Origin: an uncultured Oscillospiraceae bacterium
GTDB taxonomy: Bacteria > Bacillota > Clostridia > Oscillospirales > Oscillospiraceae
Direction of reading: 5' to 3'
DNA length: 30,842 bases
Assembly: GCA_900756495.1 (NCBI GenBank)
Contig: CAAEKI010000102.1
Location: forward strand, 1-30,842
Position 1 is the first letter of the stretch. Every line of letters begins with the position of its first letter. Positions 15,047-23,538 of the stretch are shown piece by piece. The position numbers were made by a program, and so were the translations under genes. The notes beneath the pieces were generated by a model, which saw only the letters and a program-made list of their open reading frames with translations, was not told the DNA's origin and made no database searches.

Positions 15047-16474
15047 TTGAAACGAATCATCAAGTGCGGGACGGCTTTCCTGCTGGCGCTGGTGCTATGC
15101 CTATGCCTGCTGCCTACCACAGTCTTCGCCGCATCCAAACAGGTGTACATCTGGAATTTCCCTCTGTCAGATGACACCCTGAAATCCAGCGGCAACTGGG
15201 GCCACGGCGTGCTGAATCTGCGCTTTGGCTACCGGGTATCGGCCACAAGCTACACGCAGTTCCGGTGCCTGGACTCCTGGCAGGGCGAAGTGGCTTACTG
15301 CATCGAACCCGGCGCACCGCAGAAAAACTACGATTCCCTCACAGATCATGACGATACATGGTGGGATCACCTGACTCTGCCTGACGGGCATCCCCTTACG
15401 CCCCGTGAGGTGCAGCGGCTGATTGGCCGCATTATGAGCTACGGCTACCACGGCACCATTGGCGGCGGCTGGTGGGCAGATGTAGAGAGTACGGCGGAAA
15501 AGATGGCCTGGGCCTATGCCACGCAGGTCCTCATTTGGGAGGTGGTGGCAGGTGAACGGGACAGCAGTTTCCACCATATTGACGTGAAATCTATAGGCTA
15601 TGACGAGGCCTTGGAGCGGGTGGACGCTACCCATCCCCTGCGAAGCAAGATCCTCAGCTACTATGATTCCATTGTGGACTCCGTGCAGACTCACAGCAAG
15701 CGGCCCAGCTTCTGCACTTCTACCGCCACCAATGCAGAGACGCTGGAGCTGACTTGGGACGGAAGCAAGTTTACCGGCAGCATCACCGACACCAATGGAA
15801 TGCTGGGAAGGTACAGCTTCAGCTGTGAGGATGCCGACCTGACCTTCAGCAAGAACGGAGATGTGCTGACGGTCTCAGCGGAAAAGCCCATTTCAGATGC
15901 CATCACCATCACCGCTACCAAAGATGGCACCACCAGCGCCGGTATGGTGGTGTGGGGCGATGGCGTGTGGGGATCGCCTGCCGGTATTCAGGATGTGGTC
16001 ACCTACTCTGCCAGCGTCCGGGATCCGGTGACGGCTTACCTTAAAATCAAGACCGCCGCCATCCCCGGCAGGATCGCGGTGAAGAAGGTGGATGCCGAGG
16101 GTGATCCTCTGTCTGGGATCCGGTTTCTGCTGGAATCCTCTGTGGATCAGGTGAACTGGCAGGAGGTGAGCACGGCGGAAACGGATGCGGACGGCTCCGT
16201 TTGCTGGGAAAACCTGACAGCAGACGGCAACACTTACTACAGGGTAACGGAGGTGCAGGCGGCGGAGGGAATGACGCTGCTGGCGGAGCCGTTGTTCGTG
16301 GGGGCGCTGGACGCAAGCAGCCACGACATCACCATTACCGCCTGCAACAATGCGGGCTTTGCGCTGCCCTTTACGGGAGGCACAGGCTTCACAATTTATA
16401 TTCTGTTTGCGGCACTCATGCTCTGCATGGGTGTTTATTTTTGCAAAAAATCCGCGATGAAAAAGGAGAACTGA
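15047..16474 (+). CDS. Thioester-domain, LPXTG-anchored pilus adhesin
   Basis: A 475-residue surface protein. Residues 1-29 are a Sec signal peptide ending VFAA. The thioester domain (TED) signature is complete: Cys85 in YCIEPG and Gln160 in YATQVLIWEV, which in this family form an internal thioester that bonds covalently with host surface amines. A SpaA/prealbumin-like domain follows at about residue 345 (RIAVKKVDAEGDPLSGIRF to YRVTEV), with the Lys and Glu expected for an isopeptide bond. LPFTG (440-444), a transmembrane helix and a basic tail form the sorting signal. The start is TTG, seven bases after GGGAGG. Placed before the major pilin, it is probably the tip adhesin. Confidence 0.87.
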   Translation: MKRIIKCGTAFLLALVLCLCLLPTTVFAASKQVYIWNFPLSDDTLKSSGNWGHGVLNLRFGYRVSATSYTQFRCLDSWQGEVAYCIEPGAPQKNYDSLTDHDDTWWDHLTLPDGHPLTPREVQRLIGRIMSYGYHGTIGGGWWADVESTAEKMAWAYATQVLIWEVVAGERDSSFHHIDVKSIGYDEALERVDATHPLRSKILSYYDSIVDSVQTHSKRPSFCTSTATNAETLELTWDGSKFTGSITDTNGMLGRYSFSCEDADLTFSKNGDVLTVSAEKPISDAITITATKDGTTSAGMVVWGDGVWGSPAGIQDVVTYSASVRDPVTAYLKIKTAAIPGRIAVKKVDAEGDPLSGIRFLLESSVDQVNWQEVSTAETDADGSVCWENLTADGNTYYRVTEVQAAEGMTLLAEPLFVGALDASSHDITITACNNAGFALPFTGGTGFTIYILFAALMLCMGVYFCKKSAMKKEN

Positions 16475-16477
16475 ACG

Positions 16478-18307
16478 ATGAAGAAAACAAAACGACTTTG
16501 GGCGCTGCTCCTGGCTATGGTCATGGCCTTGGGGCTTATCAGCACGGCGTTTGCAGCGCCGACCATTGACTCCGGCAGGAAAGCATCCCTTTCCCTTTAC
16601 AAGTACGACATCACGGCAGCCAGCGCAGACGGAGCGTGGGATGCGGCGTCCTATGTCAGCACCGGTGTGCAGGACGATGCCGTTACCGACAAGCTGGCGC
16701 AGTACGCCATCCAGGGCGTGGAGTTCACCTATCTGCGGGTGGCTGACATCGCCATGAATAACGAACTGGTGAACGGGCAGCGTCAGGTAGGCGTGCTGTA
16801 CGGCTTTGCCGAGGATACCATTCTTCAGGCCATCGGCCTGACCACAGCAGATGCCTACAAGAGCGAAAGCGGCATCCGCTACTATACCTCCGACAAGCTG
16901 AACAAGGCCATGAGCGATGCGCTGACCGCCAACGCCACCACCGTCAAAAATGCGCTGGAGGCTGCCGTCCGAAATGGCGGCAAGGCCATGCCTGAGACGG
17001 ATGAAAATGGACACAGCAAGGTCAGCGGACTGGAGCAGGGGCTGTATCTGGTGGTGGAGACCCGTGTGCCTGAGAATGTCACCAGCACCTGCAATCCCTT
17101 CTTTGTGAGCCTGCCCATGACCACCATCGACGGCAAAGGCTGGAACTATGATGTGACCGTGTACCCCAAGAACCAGACCGGCAGTCCGAACCTTGAAAAA
17201 ACTGTCCGAGAGGATAAAAACAGTACCGGCAAGAATACCGGCAGTCTGACCGACATTGCGGATGGCTATGCACATACTGCCACCGCTTCCGTGGGTGATG
17301 TGGTGGATTATCAGATCATCAGCACACTGCCCACTATTACCTCTAAGGCTACCAGCCTCACTACCTATACCTTTGTGGACACGCTGAGTAAGGGGATCTG
17401 CTACAACAAGAATGATGTGGTCATTGAGTTCTTCCGGGATGCCGGGTGCACAGACAAAATCACCACTTGGGACGAGGATTCCGGCAAGTTCGCCGTCATC
17501 TATGATGACGCTGCCAACACCATGACCATTGGCATGACCGAGGCCGGGCTGGCGGAGATCAATGGATCCGAGAGCGTCTACACGGACAGCGTGAAGCGTG
17601 GTTACAGCGACTGCACCATGCGGATCACCTATGCGGCTGCCCTCACCGCTGACGCACAGCTGGGCGACAGCGACAACCCCAACGAAGTGGAGCTGACCTG
17701 GAAGCGTACCAACACCGGCTATTATGATACACTGGAGGACTGTTGCCATGTTTACACCTACGGCGTGGATGTGCTGAAGCAGTTTTCGGACGGCAAGGGT
17801 GACCTGGCCAATGTTCATTTCCTGCTGCACAACGACACGGACGGCTATTTTGTGACGGCAAAGCTGGTGGACGGCGTGTACCATGTCACCGGCCACGAGG
17901 TGAAGGAGAGCAAGGCCACGCTGTTCGTGCCCAACGGGGAGGGGCACATCCGGGTCATGGGTCTGGAGGATGACACTTACACGCTGACGGAGACAGACAC
18001 GGACATGGGATATGTGCTGCTGAAGGACGGTATTGAAATTGTCATTACCGCTGCGGAGGGCGAGAGCGCCTGCGAGACCTGCGGTGCAAAGCTCCTGACG
18101 GCCAGCGGCAGCGTCAACGGCGACGCGGTGGACATGGAGAGCGGCAATGCCATCGTGCCGCTGACGGTCATCAACAACCCCGGCTTTGACCTGCCTAAGA
18201 CAGGCGGCTACGGCACTTGGATGTTCACCGTGGGCGGCTGTATGCTGCTGGGCGTGGCGGTGTTTATTGTGGTCCGGGGGCGGAAGCACAATAGGAACGA
18301 CCAGTGA
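16478..18307 (+). CDS. SpaA-type major pilin with LPKTG anchor
   Basis: A 609-residue pilin. Residues 1-27 are a signal peptide (ending TAFAA). The pilin motif VYPKN carries Lys231, the residue that class C sortases join to the Thr of the next subunit. Further domains begin at PNLEKTV (about 237) and YGVDVLKQF (about 427), with acidic residues (YTLTETDTD) typical of isopeptide-stabilised pilin folds. LPKTG (572-576), a hydrophobic helix and RGRKHNRN complete the sorting signal. AAAAGGAG precedes the ATG, three bases after the adhesin stop. Its stop overlaps the start of the first sortase, so subunits and assembly enzyme are cotranslated. Confidence 0.9.
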   Translation: MKKTKRLWALLLAMVMALGLISTAFAAPTIDSGRKASLSLYKYDITAASADGAWDAASYVSTGVQDDAVTDKLAQYAIQGVEFTYLRVADIAMNNELVNGQRQVGVLYGFAEDTILQAIGLTTADAYKSESGIRYYTSDKLNKAMSDALTANATTVKNALEAAVRNGGKAMPETDENGHSKVSGLEQGLYLVVETRVPENVTSTCNPFFVSLPMTTIDGKGWNYDVTVYPKNQTGSPNLEKTVREDKNSTGKNTGSLTDIADGYAHTATASVGDVVDYQIISTLPTITSKATSLTTYTFVDTLSKGICYNKNDVVIEFFRDAGCTDKITTWDEDSGKFAVIYDDAANTMTIGMTEAGLAEINGSESVYTDSVKRGYSDCTMRITYAAALTADAQLGDSDNPNEVELTWKRTNTGYYDTLEDCCHVYTYGVDVLKQFSDGKGDLANVHFLLHNDTDGYFVTAKLVDGVYHVTGHEVKESKATLFVPNGEGHIRVMGLEDDTYTLTETDTDMGYVLLKDGIEIVITAAEGESACETCGAKLLTASGSVNGDAVDMESGNAIVPLTVINNPGFDLPKTGGYGTWMFTVGGCMLLGVAVFIVVRGRKHNRNDQ

Positions 18308-19122
18308 AGTGGCGACTGCTGGCGGTGGCCTGTGTGCTTCTGGCGCTGGGATTGCTGCTCTACCCGCTTATGGGTGAACTGGTAAGTGAAAAGTATCACT
18401 CGGATGTGGAGGCGGTGTACACCGCCGCTATTGCGGACACTGACAATGTGGAGCTGGCCGAGCAGCGGCGGGCGGCGGAGGCGTATAATGCCTTGCTGCG
18501 GGGCGAGGCGGCGGTCAGTACGGGAGGGGCTTCGGCCTCTCCCTTGGTCTATGCAGAGCAACTCGCCATAGGCGGGGCCATGTGTACTATCGACATCCCG
18601 AAGATCGGCGTGTATCTCCCGGTGCGGCACGGCACGGGAGTGGAGACGCTGGAGCGGGCCGTGGGGCATGTGGTGGGGACTTCTCTGCCTGTAGGCGGGG
18701 CAGGCACCCATGCGGTGCTGTCGGCTCACAGTGGGATGGCCAGTGCGAAGCTGTTTACAGACATTGACCAGTTGGTGAAAGGCGATGTTTTCTATATCCA
18801 TGTGCTGGGTGAGGTGCTGGCCTACGAGGTGGACCAGATCGCCACGGTACTGCCTTCGGACACATCGCTGCTGCAAATCGAGGAGGACAAGGACTATGTA
18901 ACTTTAGTCACTTGTATGCCCTTTGGGGTGAACACCCACCGGCTGCTGGTGCGGGGACATCGGGTGCCGTATGTGCCGGAGCTGGTGGTAGAAAATGGAA
19001 AAACTCCGAAGGCTGCGTCTTCGTGGACGCAGCACTATCTCACGGGCTTGGGCATCGGCCTTGGTGTGTTGGCTGCGGCTGGCAGGGTCTGCTTCTTTGC
19101 AAGGAGGCGACGTCGTGGGTAA
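18304..19122 (+). CDS. Class C (pilus-assembly) sortase
   Basis: A 272-residue membrane transpeptidase. An N-terminal transmembrane helix, a C-terminal helix followed by RRRRRG, and the motif TLVTCMPFGVNTHRLLVRG identify class C. Catalytic residues are His142 (SAHSG), Cys204 (TLVTC) and Arg213, with the usual nine-residue Cys-Arg spacing. It cleaves LPXTG of pilins and joins Thr to the pilin-motif Lys. The lid region before the catalytic domain reads SASPLVY, and I do not see the usual Asp-Pro-aromatic lid motif. The GTG start overlaps the pilin stop by three bases. Confidence 0.88.
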   Translation: MKWRLLAVACVLLALGLLLYPLMGELVSEKYHSDVEAVYTAAIADTDNVELAEQRRAAEAYNALLRGEAAVSTGGASASPLVYAEQLAIGGAMCTIDIPKIGVYLPVRHGTGVETLERAVGHVVGTSLPVGGAGTHAVLSAHSGMASAKLFTDIDQLVKGDVFYIHVLGEVLAYEVDQIATVLPSDTSLLQIEEDKDYVTLVTCMPFGVNTHRLLVRGHRVPYVPELVVENGKTPKAASSWTQHYLTGLGIGLGVLAAAGRVCFFARRRRRG

Positions 19123-19789
19123 AAAATCTGTTTTGTTGGCGGCGGCGCTGGCCGTGGCGGGGCTTTGTATTCTGCTGTGGCCGGTGGTTTCCGGGCATAG
19201 GCTGCAAGCGGACATGAGCGAAGCGGCACAGAGCTTTTTAGAGGAAGCGAGACAGTCATACCCCGAATTGCTGGCGGACTTGCGGGAATATAACCAGCGC
19301 ATTTATGCAGAGCGGCAGGCGGGACTGGCCGATGCTTTGGCCTGTGAGGAGCCCGCTGTATTGCTGAGAGACTGCGGCGTGGAGGACGAGATCATAGGTG
19401 TATTGGAGATACCCACGCTGGAGCTGGTCATGCCGGTCTACTTGGGTGCGTCCGGCGCACATTTGGACGCAGGGGCGGCGGTGCTTGGGAACACCTCGGC
19501 GCCCATTGGCGGCATGAGTACCAACTGCGTCATTGCCGGGCATAGAGGGTGGCATGGCGCAGATTATTTTCGGCACATAGACCGCTTGCAGGTGGGCGAT
19601 ACCGTAACGATTACCAATCTGTGGGAAACGCTCACCTACACGGTGGTTGACATTCAAATCATCCAGCCCCATGAGGCGGAGAAGATCAAGATCCAGCCGG
19701 GGCGTGACCTGCTGACGCTCATCACCTGCCATCCCTACGCCAGCGGAGGACGGCAGCGGCTGGCGGTCTATTGTGAAAGAAGGGAGTGA
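19115..19789 (+). CDS. Second sortase, without C-terminal membrane anchor
   Basis: A 224-residue sortase with one N-terminal transmembrane helix. The catalytic residues appear in IAGHRGW (His), TLITCHPY (Cys) and GGRQRLAVY (Arg), with one extra residue between Cys and Arg relative to class C. Absence of a C-terminal membrane helix sets it apart from the sortase before it. It may attach the finished pilus, or the LPFTG adhesin, to the cell wall, while the first sortase polymerises; that split of labour is inferred. The GTG start at 19115 follows AAGGAGG by seven bases and overlaps the previous gene by eight. Confidence 0.82.
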   Translation: MGKKSVLLAAALAVAGLCILLWPVVSGHRLQADMSEAAQSFLEEARQSYPELLADLREYNQRIYAERQAGLADALACEEPAVLLRDCGVEDEIIGVLEIPTLELVMPVYLGASGAHLDAGAAVLGNTSAPIGGMSTNCVIAGHRGWHGADYFRHIDRLQVGDTVTITNLWETLTYTVVDIQIIQPHEAEKIKIQPGRDLLTLITCHPYASGGRQRLAVYCERRE

Positions 19790-19792
19790 TGC

Positions 19793-20038
19793 ATTATAGA
19801 ACCTGTTGGCAAAGCCACATTTGTTGGAGACGATGATATTCTCTATTACGATGCAGAGGCGTTTCTGGACTGCATCCGGGAAGAACTGCCCTACCGGGAT
19901 ACCACCGGGTTCCGTTATGAAGTCCTGACAGACGATCCTGCCGTCCGCAAGGCGGCAGATGATATTTTACATGATTTCTTCGGTGAAGAAAATCCATATA
20001 CGCTATCTGAATACACACAGAAAATAGGAGGGATCTAA
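19793..20038 (+). CDS. Small acidic ICE protein with apparent ATT start
   Basis: An 81-residue open frame starting IEPVGKATFVGDDDILYYD and ending TQKIGGI. An in-frame stop lies at 19787 and there is no ATG, GTG or TTG near the front; the first possible start is ATT at 19793, six bases after the ribosome site AAGGGAG. Composition (acidic, few repeats), exact fit between the sortase and DUF4314 genes, and its own ribosome site make it a real gene. Either ATT is used, as in infC, or the original ATG was lost by a small indel (an out-of-frame ATG is at 19789). Function unknown. Confidence 0.55.
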   Translation: MIEPVGKATFVGDDDILYYDAEAFLDCIREELPYRDTTGFRYEVLTDDPAVRKAADDILHDFFGEENPYTLSEYTQKIGGI

Positions 20039-20040
20039 AA

Positions 20041-21021
20041 ATGTTTACATCCGAGAAAATGGTGAAATTCCTGCGGGAAAAATACCCGCCCGGCACCCGC
20101 ATTCGGCTGGTTTCCATGGAGGACCCCTATGCGCCGGTAGCACCCGGCACAGAGGGTACGCTTATATGCGTAGATGACGCCGGGCAATTTCAGATGAAAT
20201 GGGACAACGGGCGGACTCTGGCCCTCATCCCCGGCGAGGACAGCTTCACTGTCCTGCCGCCCGAACGCAGTATGCTGAAGCTATATATGCCCCTCACCGC
20301 TGAGCTCTACGAGCCGGACGAGTGGGGCGATATGCCGGAGGAGGCGGAACGGCTCACCGGCGGCGAATTGGCATCGTATGAGGACAAGATCCGCAGCGCC
20401 TTATTCAAAAACCGCATGCAGGAGGAACAGGTCAGAGGCATCATGCACTGGTACAGAAAGCCAGACAGCGTCAACGACAAGGTACATTCCGTTGTCTTCG
20501 ATGTAGAGCAGCGGCACGGCAGGCTGTGGGGCGTGGCGGAGTGTCAGATCAGCGGCGAACTGTCGGCTGAAGAGCTGGCTGCGCTGAAGAAGTACATCTC
20601 CGGCCAAGCCTCGGATGGCTGGGGCGAAGGCTTCGAGCAGCGGGAGATCGCACTGGACGGTGGCCGGGAACTGTATGTCCACCTGTGGCAGGATGAGGAC
20701 TGGAGCATCCGGACGGAACAGGAGCGGTTCGAGCCTTACCGGGACAAGCTGCCTCAGCTGTGCTTTACCCTGCTGCCGGGTACGGGGCAGCTCATCTGCG
20801 TGAAGCGTGGGGAGATCGGGTACTATCCCAGCGACTGGTCTACGCCGGACGCACAGGAGAACCGCCGCATTGCGGACGAGCAGAACCGGAAGCTGGGGGT
20901 GACACCCGCTCAGGAGGAAGCTATGAAGATCGGCAGCATGTGCGGCTGGGATGTCCCCGGCGCAGACCCAGATCACTGCATGGACATCGTGCAGCAGAGA
21001 GGAGGTATGGAACTTGGGTAA
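20041..21021 (+). CDS. DUF4314-domain ICE protein
   Basis: A 326-residue protein. Residues about 15-70, starting YPPGTRIRLVSMEDPYAPV and including an MKWDNGRTLALIPGED stretch, match the DUF4314 domain, a small beta-rich unit common on clostridial ICEs. The middle part contains SDGWGEGFEQREI, a motif I recall from other ICE and phage accessory proteins, followed by a Trp-rich stretch. No catalytic motif is visible and the role is unknown. The ATG follows AGGAGG. Its stop overlaps the next gene by eight bases. Confidence 0.75.
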   Translation: MFTSEKMVKFLREKYPPGTRIRLVSMEDPYAPVAPGTEGTLICVDDAGQFQMKWDNGRTLALIPGEDSFTVLPPERSMLKLYMPLTAELYEPDEWGDMPEEAERLTGGELASYEDKIRSALFKNRMQEEQVRGIMHWYRKPDSVNDKVHSVVFDVEQRHGRLWGVAECQISGELSAEELAALKKYISGQASDGWGEGFEQREIALDGGRELYVHLWQDEDWSIRTEQERFEPYRDKLPQLCFTLLPGTGQLICVKRGEIGYYPSDWSTPDAQENRRIADEQNRKLGVTPAQEEAMKIGSMCGWDVPGADPDHCMDIVQQRGGMELG

Positions 21022-22180
21022 AAAGGTTTTTTCCGTATATATGGGCGATCCGGATAGCAGCAGCCACGCAGAGCTGGATCTGCCCGCCACGCCGTGGGAA
21101 CTGATAGACGCACTGGATAAGCTGCGGCTGGAGGATGGGCGGGAATCCTATTGGCAGGTGGAGGACATTGGACGGTACGGATTTCTTGCCCCGCTCCTTG
21201 ATGACAGTGACCTGTATCAGTTCAACGCCTTGGCGGAGCAGCTGAGCACATTCGACCATGTAGAAGCCATCGCTTTTGAGGGACTGGTGCAGATGGAGGT
21301 CGACAAGCTGTGCCAAACCAATGGCGGTGAACTGACCCTCCAGCGATTGCTGGATCTGGCATACAGTGTGGATGGCTGCCATGTGGTGCCGGATGTCCGG
21401 GATGATGCGGCATTAGGCCGGTTCTATGTGGAGAACGATTTCCTGCCGGAACTGGAACAGGTGCCGGATAGTGTGCTGGAGCTGTTGGACTATGCCAAGA
21501 TCGGCGAAAAAATGCGCCGGGACGAACACGGCGCTATGACCCCGAACGGCTATGTAGTACGGGAAGCCGAGCTGCGGCAGGCCCCGCCCAACTTGGGCAG
21601 GCCGCCCCGGAAGCCGCCGTATATGATCCATTTCCTCTGCGTCAGTGATGTCCGTGCTGTAAAGTTGTACCTGCCCGCAAAGCAGGCGGAGCTGGATGCC
21701 GTGCTGGATTGTCTGGAGGTGGATAGCTGGCAGGAGGTGCAGCTGGAGGAATGTGACACCGCCATGCCGGAGATGTGGGCCCTCGTGGATATGGCTCACA
21801 CCAGTATGGAGCAGGTCAACCAATTTGCGCAGCGCCTTGAAATGCTGGATGCAAATGGGGAACTGGCGGCGTTCAAGGCAGTGGCCAGTCAGCTGGATAT
21901 TTACAAGCTGGAGGATGCCATGGCGCTGACAGAGCACCTGAGTGAATACGCCTTCGAACCGAATATCCACTCGTTGGAGGATCGGGCACGGGAGGAACTT
22001 TCCCTTATGGCAGACGGGCCAGAGCTTGACCTGCTCATCCGGAATTTGAATCTCACCGCCTACGGCGCAGACCTGATGTATAGAGATAGGGGCATCCTCA
22101 GTGACTATGGCTATGTCCATCGTCCGGATGGACAGCCTATGCATCTGCCGCAGCAGGGCATGGATATGACCATGCAGTAA
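21014..22180 (+). CDS. ArdA-like antirestriction protein, second copy type
   Basis: A 388-residue acidic protein starting MGKKVFSVYMGDPDSS. Two units of ArdA style are seen: LDDSDLYQFNALAEQLSTFD (about residue 60) and SMEQVNQFAQRLEMLDANGE (about 265), both resembling ELNYLAKRLDSFDTGEAAQF of the protein at 11229. Family members mimic DNA and inhibit type I restriction. The start is TTG at 21014, eight bases after GAGGAGG; longer frames upstream only read through the DUF4314 gene. A terminator follows. Similarity is clear in pattern but low in identity, so this is probably an old duplication or a separate family member. Confidence 0.65.
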   Translation: MGKKVFSVYMGDPDSSSHAELDLPATPWELIDALDKLRLEDGRESYWQVEDIGRYGFLAPLLDDSDLYQFNALAEQLSTFDHVEAIAFEGLVQMEVDKLCQTNGGELTLQRLLDLAYSVDGCHVVPDVRDDAALGRFYVENDFLPELEQVPDSVLELLDYAKIGEKMRRDEHGAMTPNGYVVREAELRQAPPNLGRPPRKPPYMIHFLCVSDVRAVKLYLPAKQAELDAVLDCLEVDSWQEVQLEECDTAMPEMWALVDMAHTSMEQVNQFAQRLEMLDANGELAAFKAVASQLDIYKLEDAMALTEHLSEYAFEPNIHSLEDRAREELSLMADGPELDLLIRNLNLTAYGADLMYRDRGILSDYGYVHRPDGQPMHLPQQGMDMTMQ

Positions 22181-22193
22181 ACTGAATCAATAA

Positions 22194-22233
22194 TGGGGCC
22201 GCTTTCCGAAAAGGGACAGCGGTCCCACTTTTT
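22194..22233 (+). terminator. Intrinsic terminator, also arm of a possible RNA switch
   Basis: A 10-bp stem (TGGGGCCGCT with AGCGGTCCCA, one G-T pair) and a 14-base loop, followed by CTTTTT. The loop contains CCGAAAAGGG, which is fully complementary to 22237-22246 just downstream. Confidence 0.8.
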
Positions 22234-22236
22234 GCA

Positions 22237-22267
22237 CCCTTTTCGGTGAGCGGTACCCGGAAAGGAG
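22237..22267 (+). promoter_or_regulatory. Hairpin that could hide the ribosome site of the winged-helix gene
   Basis: CCTTTTCGG (22238-22246) can pair with CCGGAAAGG (22257-22265) over nine positions including one G-T. The second arm contains most of the ribosome site AAAGGAG (22261-22267). The first arm can instead pair with the loop of the terminator before it. Confidence 0.5.
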
Positions 22268-22274
22268 TGCAAGA

Positions 22275-22568
22275 ATGACGAAGGAGACCATCTCCCGGTA
22301 TCTGGAGAACGGATGCAAGGGACATAAAAATGTGGTCAGCAGCCGGGAATTGGAGCGGGCGCTGGGCATCAGCGGAAACGAGCTTCGCAGGCACATCAAC
22401 CGCCTGCGGCGAGGCACTGTGCCGATCGCAGCAGATCAGCGGGGGTATTACTATGCGGAGACGGCGGCGGAGGTCTATGCCACCATCCGAAGCCTTGAGA
22501 AAATGCGCAGCGGGTTAGACGCCGCCATCTCCGGACTGGAGCGGGCGCTGGAGAAATTCGGTGAGTAG
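22275..22568 (+). CDS. Small winged-helix DNA-binding protein
   Basis: A 97-residue basic protein. VSSRELERALGISGNELRRHINRLRRG reads as a helix-turn-helix with its recognition helix, and PIAADQRGYYYAETAAEV as the wing, a layout common in small ICE and phage regulators. The C-terminus is a short helix (LDAAISGLERALEKFGE), perhaps for dimerisation. AAAGGAG lies eight bases before the ATG. It overlaps the adenine methyltransferase gene by eight bases, so it may regulate that gene or help choose sites. No target is known. Confidence 0.7.
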   Translation: MTKETISRYLENGCKGHKNVVSSRELERALGISGNELRRHINRLRRGTVPIAADQRGYYYAETAAEVYATIRSLEKMRSGLDAAISGLERALEKFGE

Positions 22569-23526
22569 GCAGATGACGAAGCTCATGCCGTGGGTAGGCG
22601 GCAAGGCCCAGCTCATGTGGGCCATCCAAATGCTGCTGCCTACCCACTACAAGACACTGGTGGATGTGTTTGGCGGCAGCGGCATTATCACCATGAATAC
22701 TTCCGTCCCCAGCGGGTGTCTGCAGATCTACAACGACCTGAACCACGATTTATATAACCTGCTCTTCTGCGCCAAGGAGCGTCCGCTGGAGCTGGTCAGG
22801 GAGCTGGGCTTTCTCCCTATCAACGCCCACGATGAATTTGATGTATTGCAGCGTCAGCTGCAGGGCGAGGACTTCACCATGGAGTACATGGAACGGCAGT
22901 TGGATCTGACGGAGGTGTTTTTTGAACCACCCCAGGCGGAGGTCGTGCGGCAGCTGCTTTTGGAGCGTGGCAGTTTAGGCAATGTGCGCCGTGCCGCAGC
23001 ATTTTATAAGCTGCAGCGCTACAGCTACAATGGCAGCGGAGACAGCTATGGCGTAGGCTCCTGCGATATACGGCGGTTTTTCCGGGATCTGTGGGAGTGC
23101 TCTCATCGGCTGAAGGATGCGGTACTGGAAAACAAGGATTTCGAGAGCATCATCACCGCCCGAAACGACCCGCAGACCGTGGTCTACTGTGACCCACCCT
23201 ACTATGAGGCGGAATGCTATACGGTGGAGTTTCCCCGCAGCGACCACCAGCGGCTCCACGATGTGCTGGTAAAGCATGAGGGATTCGCTATGGTGTCCTA
23301 TAACAACTGCCCGTACATACGGAAGCTGTATGATGATTTCTTCATCTACGAGGTGGAGCGCCCCAACAGCCAGTCCAAGAAGAAAAACAACAAGTACCGT
23401 GAGTACATCATGACCAACTACGATCCCCGTACCTTTGCGCCGCAGATGTCCTTCTTCGGCGACTATGACAGCCGGGGTAAATCGTGCAGGCTGGTGCATA
23501 CACCGCAGCAGCCCTTAAAAGTATAG
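22561..23526 (+). CDS. Dam-type (D12 class) N6-adenine DNA methyltransferase
   Basis: A 321-residue methyltransferase of the D12 class. It has WVGGK (11-15), the SAM-binding motif DVFGGSG (35-41) and the catalytic DPPY (211-214) in the order of Dam-like enzymes. No restriction enzyme gene is next to it, so it is an orphan methylase, probably protecting the element from host restriction or marking its DNA. The recognition sequence cannot be read; GATC is possible by family only. The start is GTG at 22561 overlapping the previous gene; an ATG at 22573 (MTKLMPWVGG) is equally possible, and neither has a strong ribosome site. Confidence 0.9.
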   Translation: MSRQMTKLMPWVGGKAQLMWAIQMLLPTHYKTLVDVFGGSGIITMNTSVPSGCLQIYNDLNHDLYNLLFCAKERPLELVRELGFLPINAHDEFDVLQRQLQGEDFTMEYMERQLDLTEVFFEPPQAEVVRQLLLERGSLGNVRRAAAFYKLQRYSYNGSGDSYGVGSCDIRRFFRDLWECSHRLKDAVLENKDFESIITARNDPQTVVYCDPPYYEAECYTVEFPRSDHQRLHDVLVKHEGFAMVSYNNCPYIRKLYDDFFIYEVERPNSQSKKKNNKYREYIMTNYDPRTFAPQMSFFGDYDSRGKSCRLVHTPQQPLKV

Positions 23527-23538
23527 GAGGATTTTCGC

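Noticed and set aside
15893..18289. 798-codon minus-strand open frame opposite the pilin gene
   Set aside because: Its His/Gln/Gly-rich composition without domain features is typical of a shadow; the plus strand carries an intact pilin.
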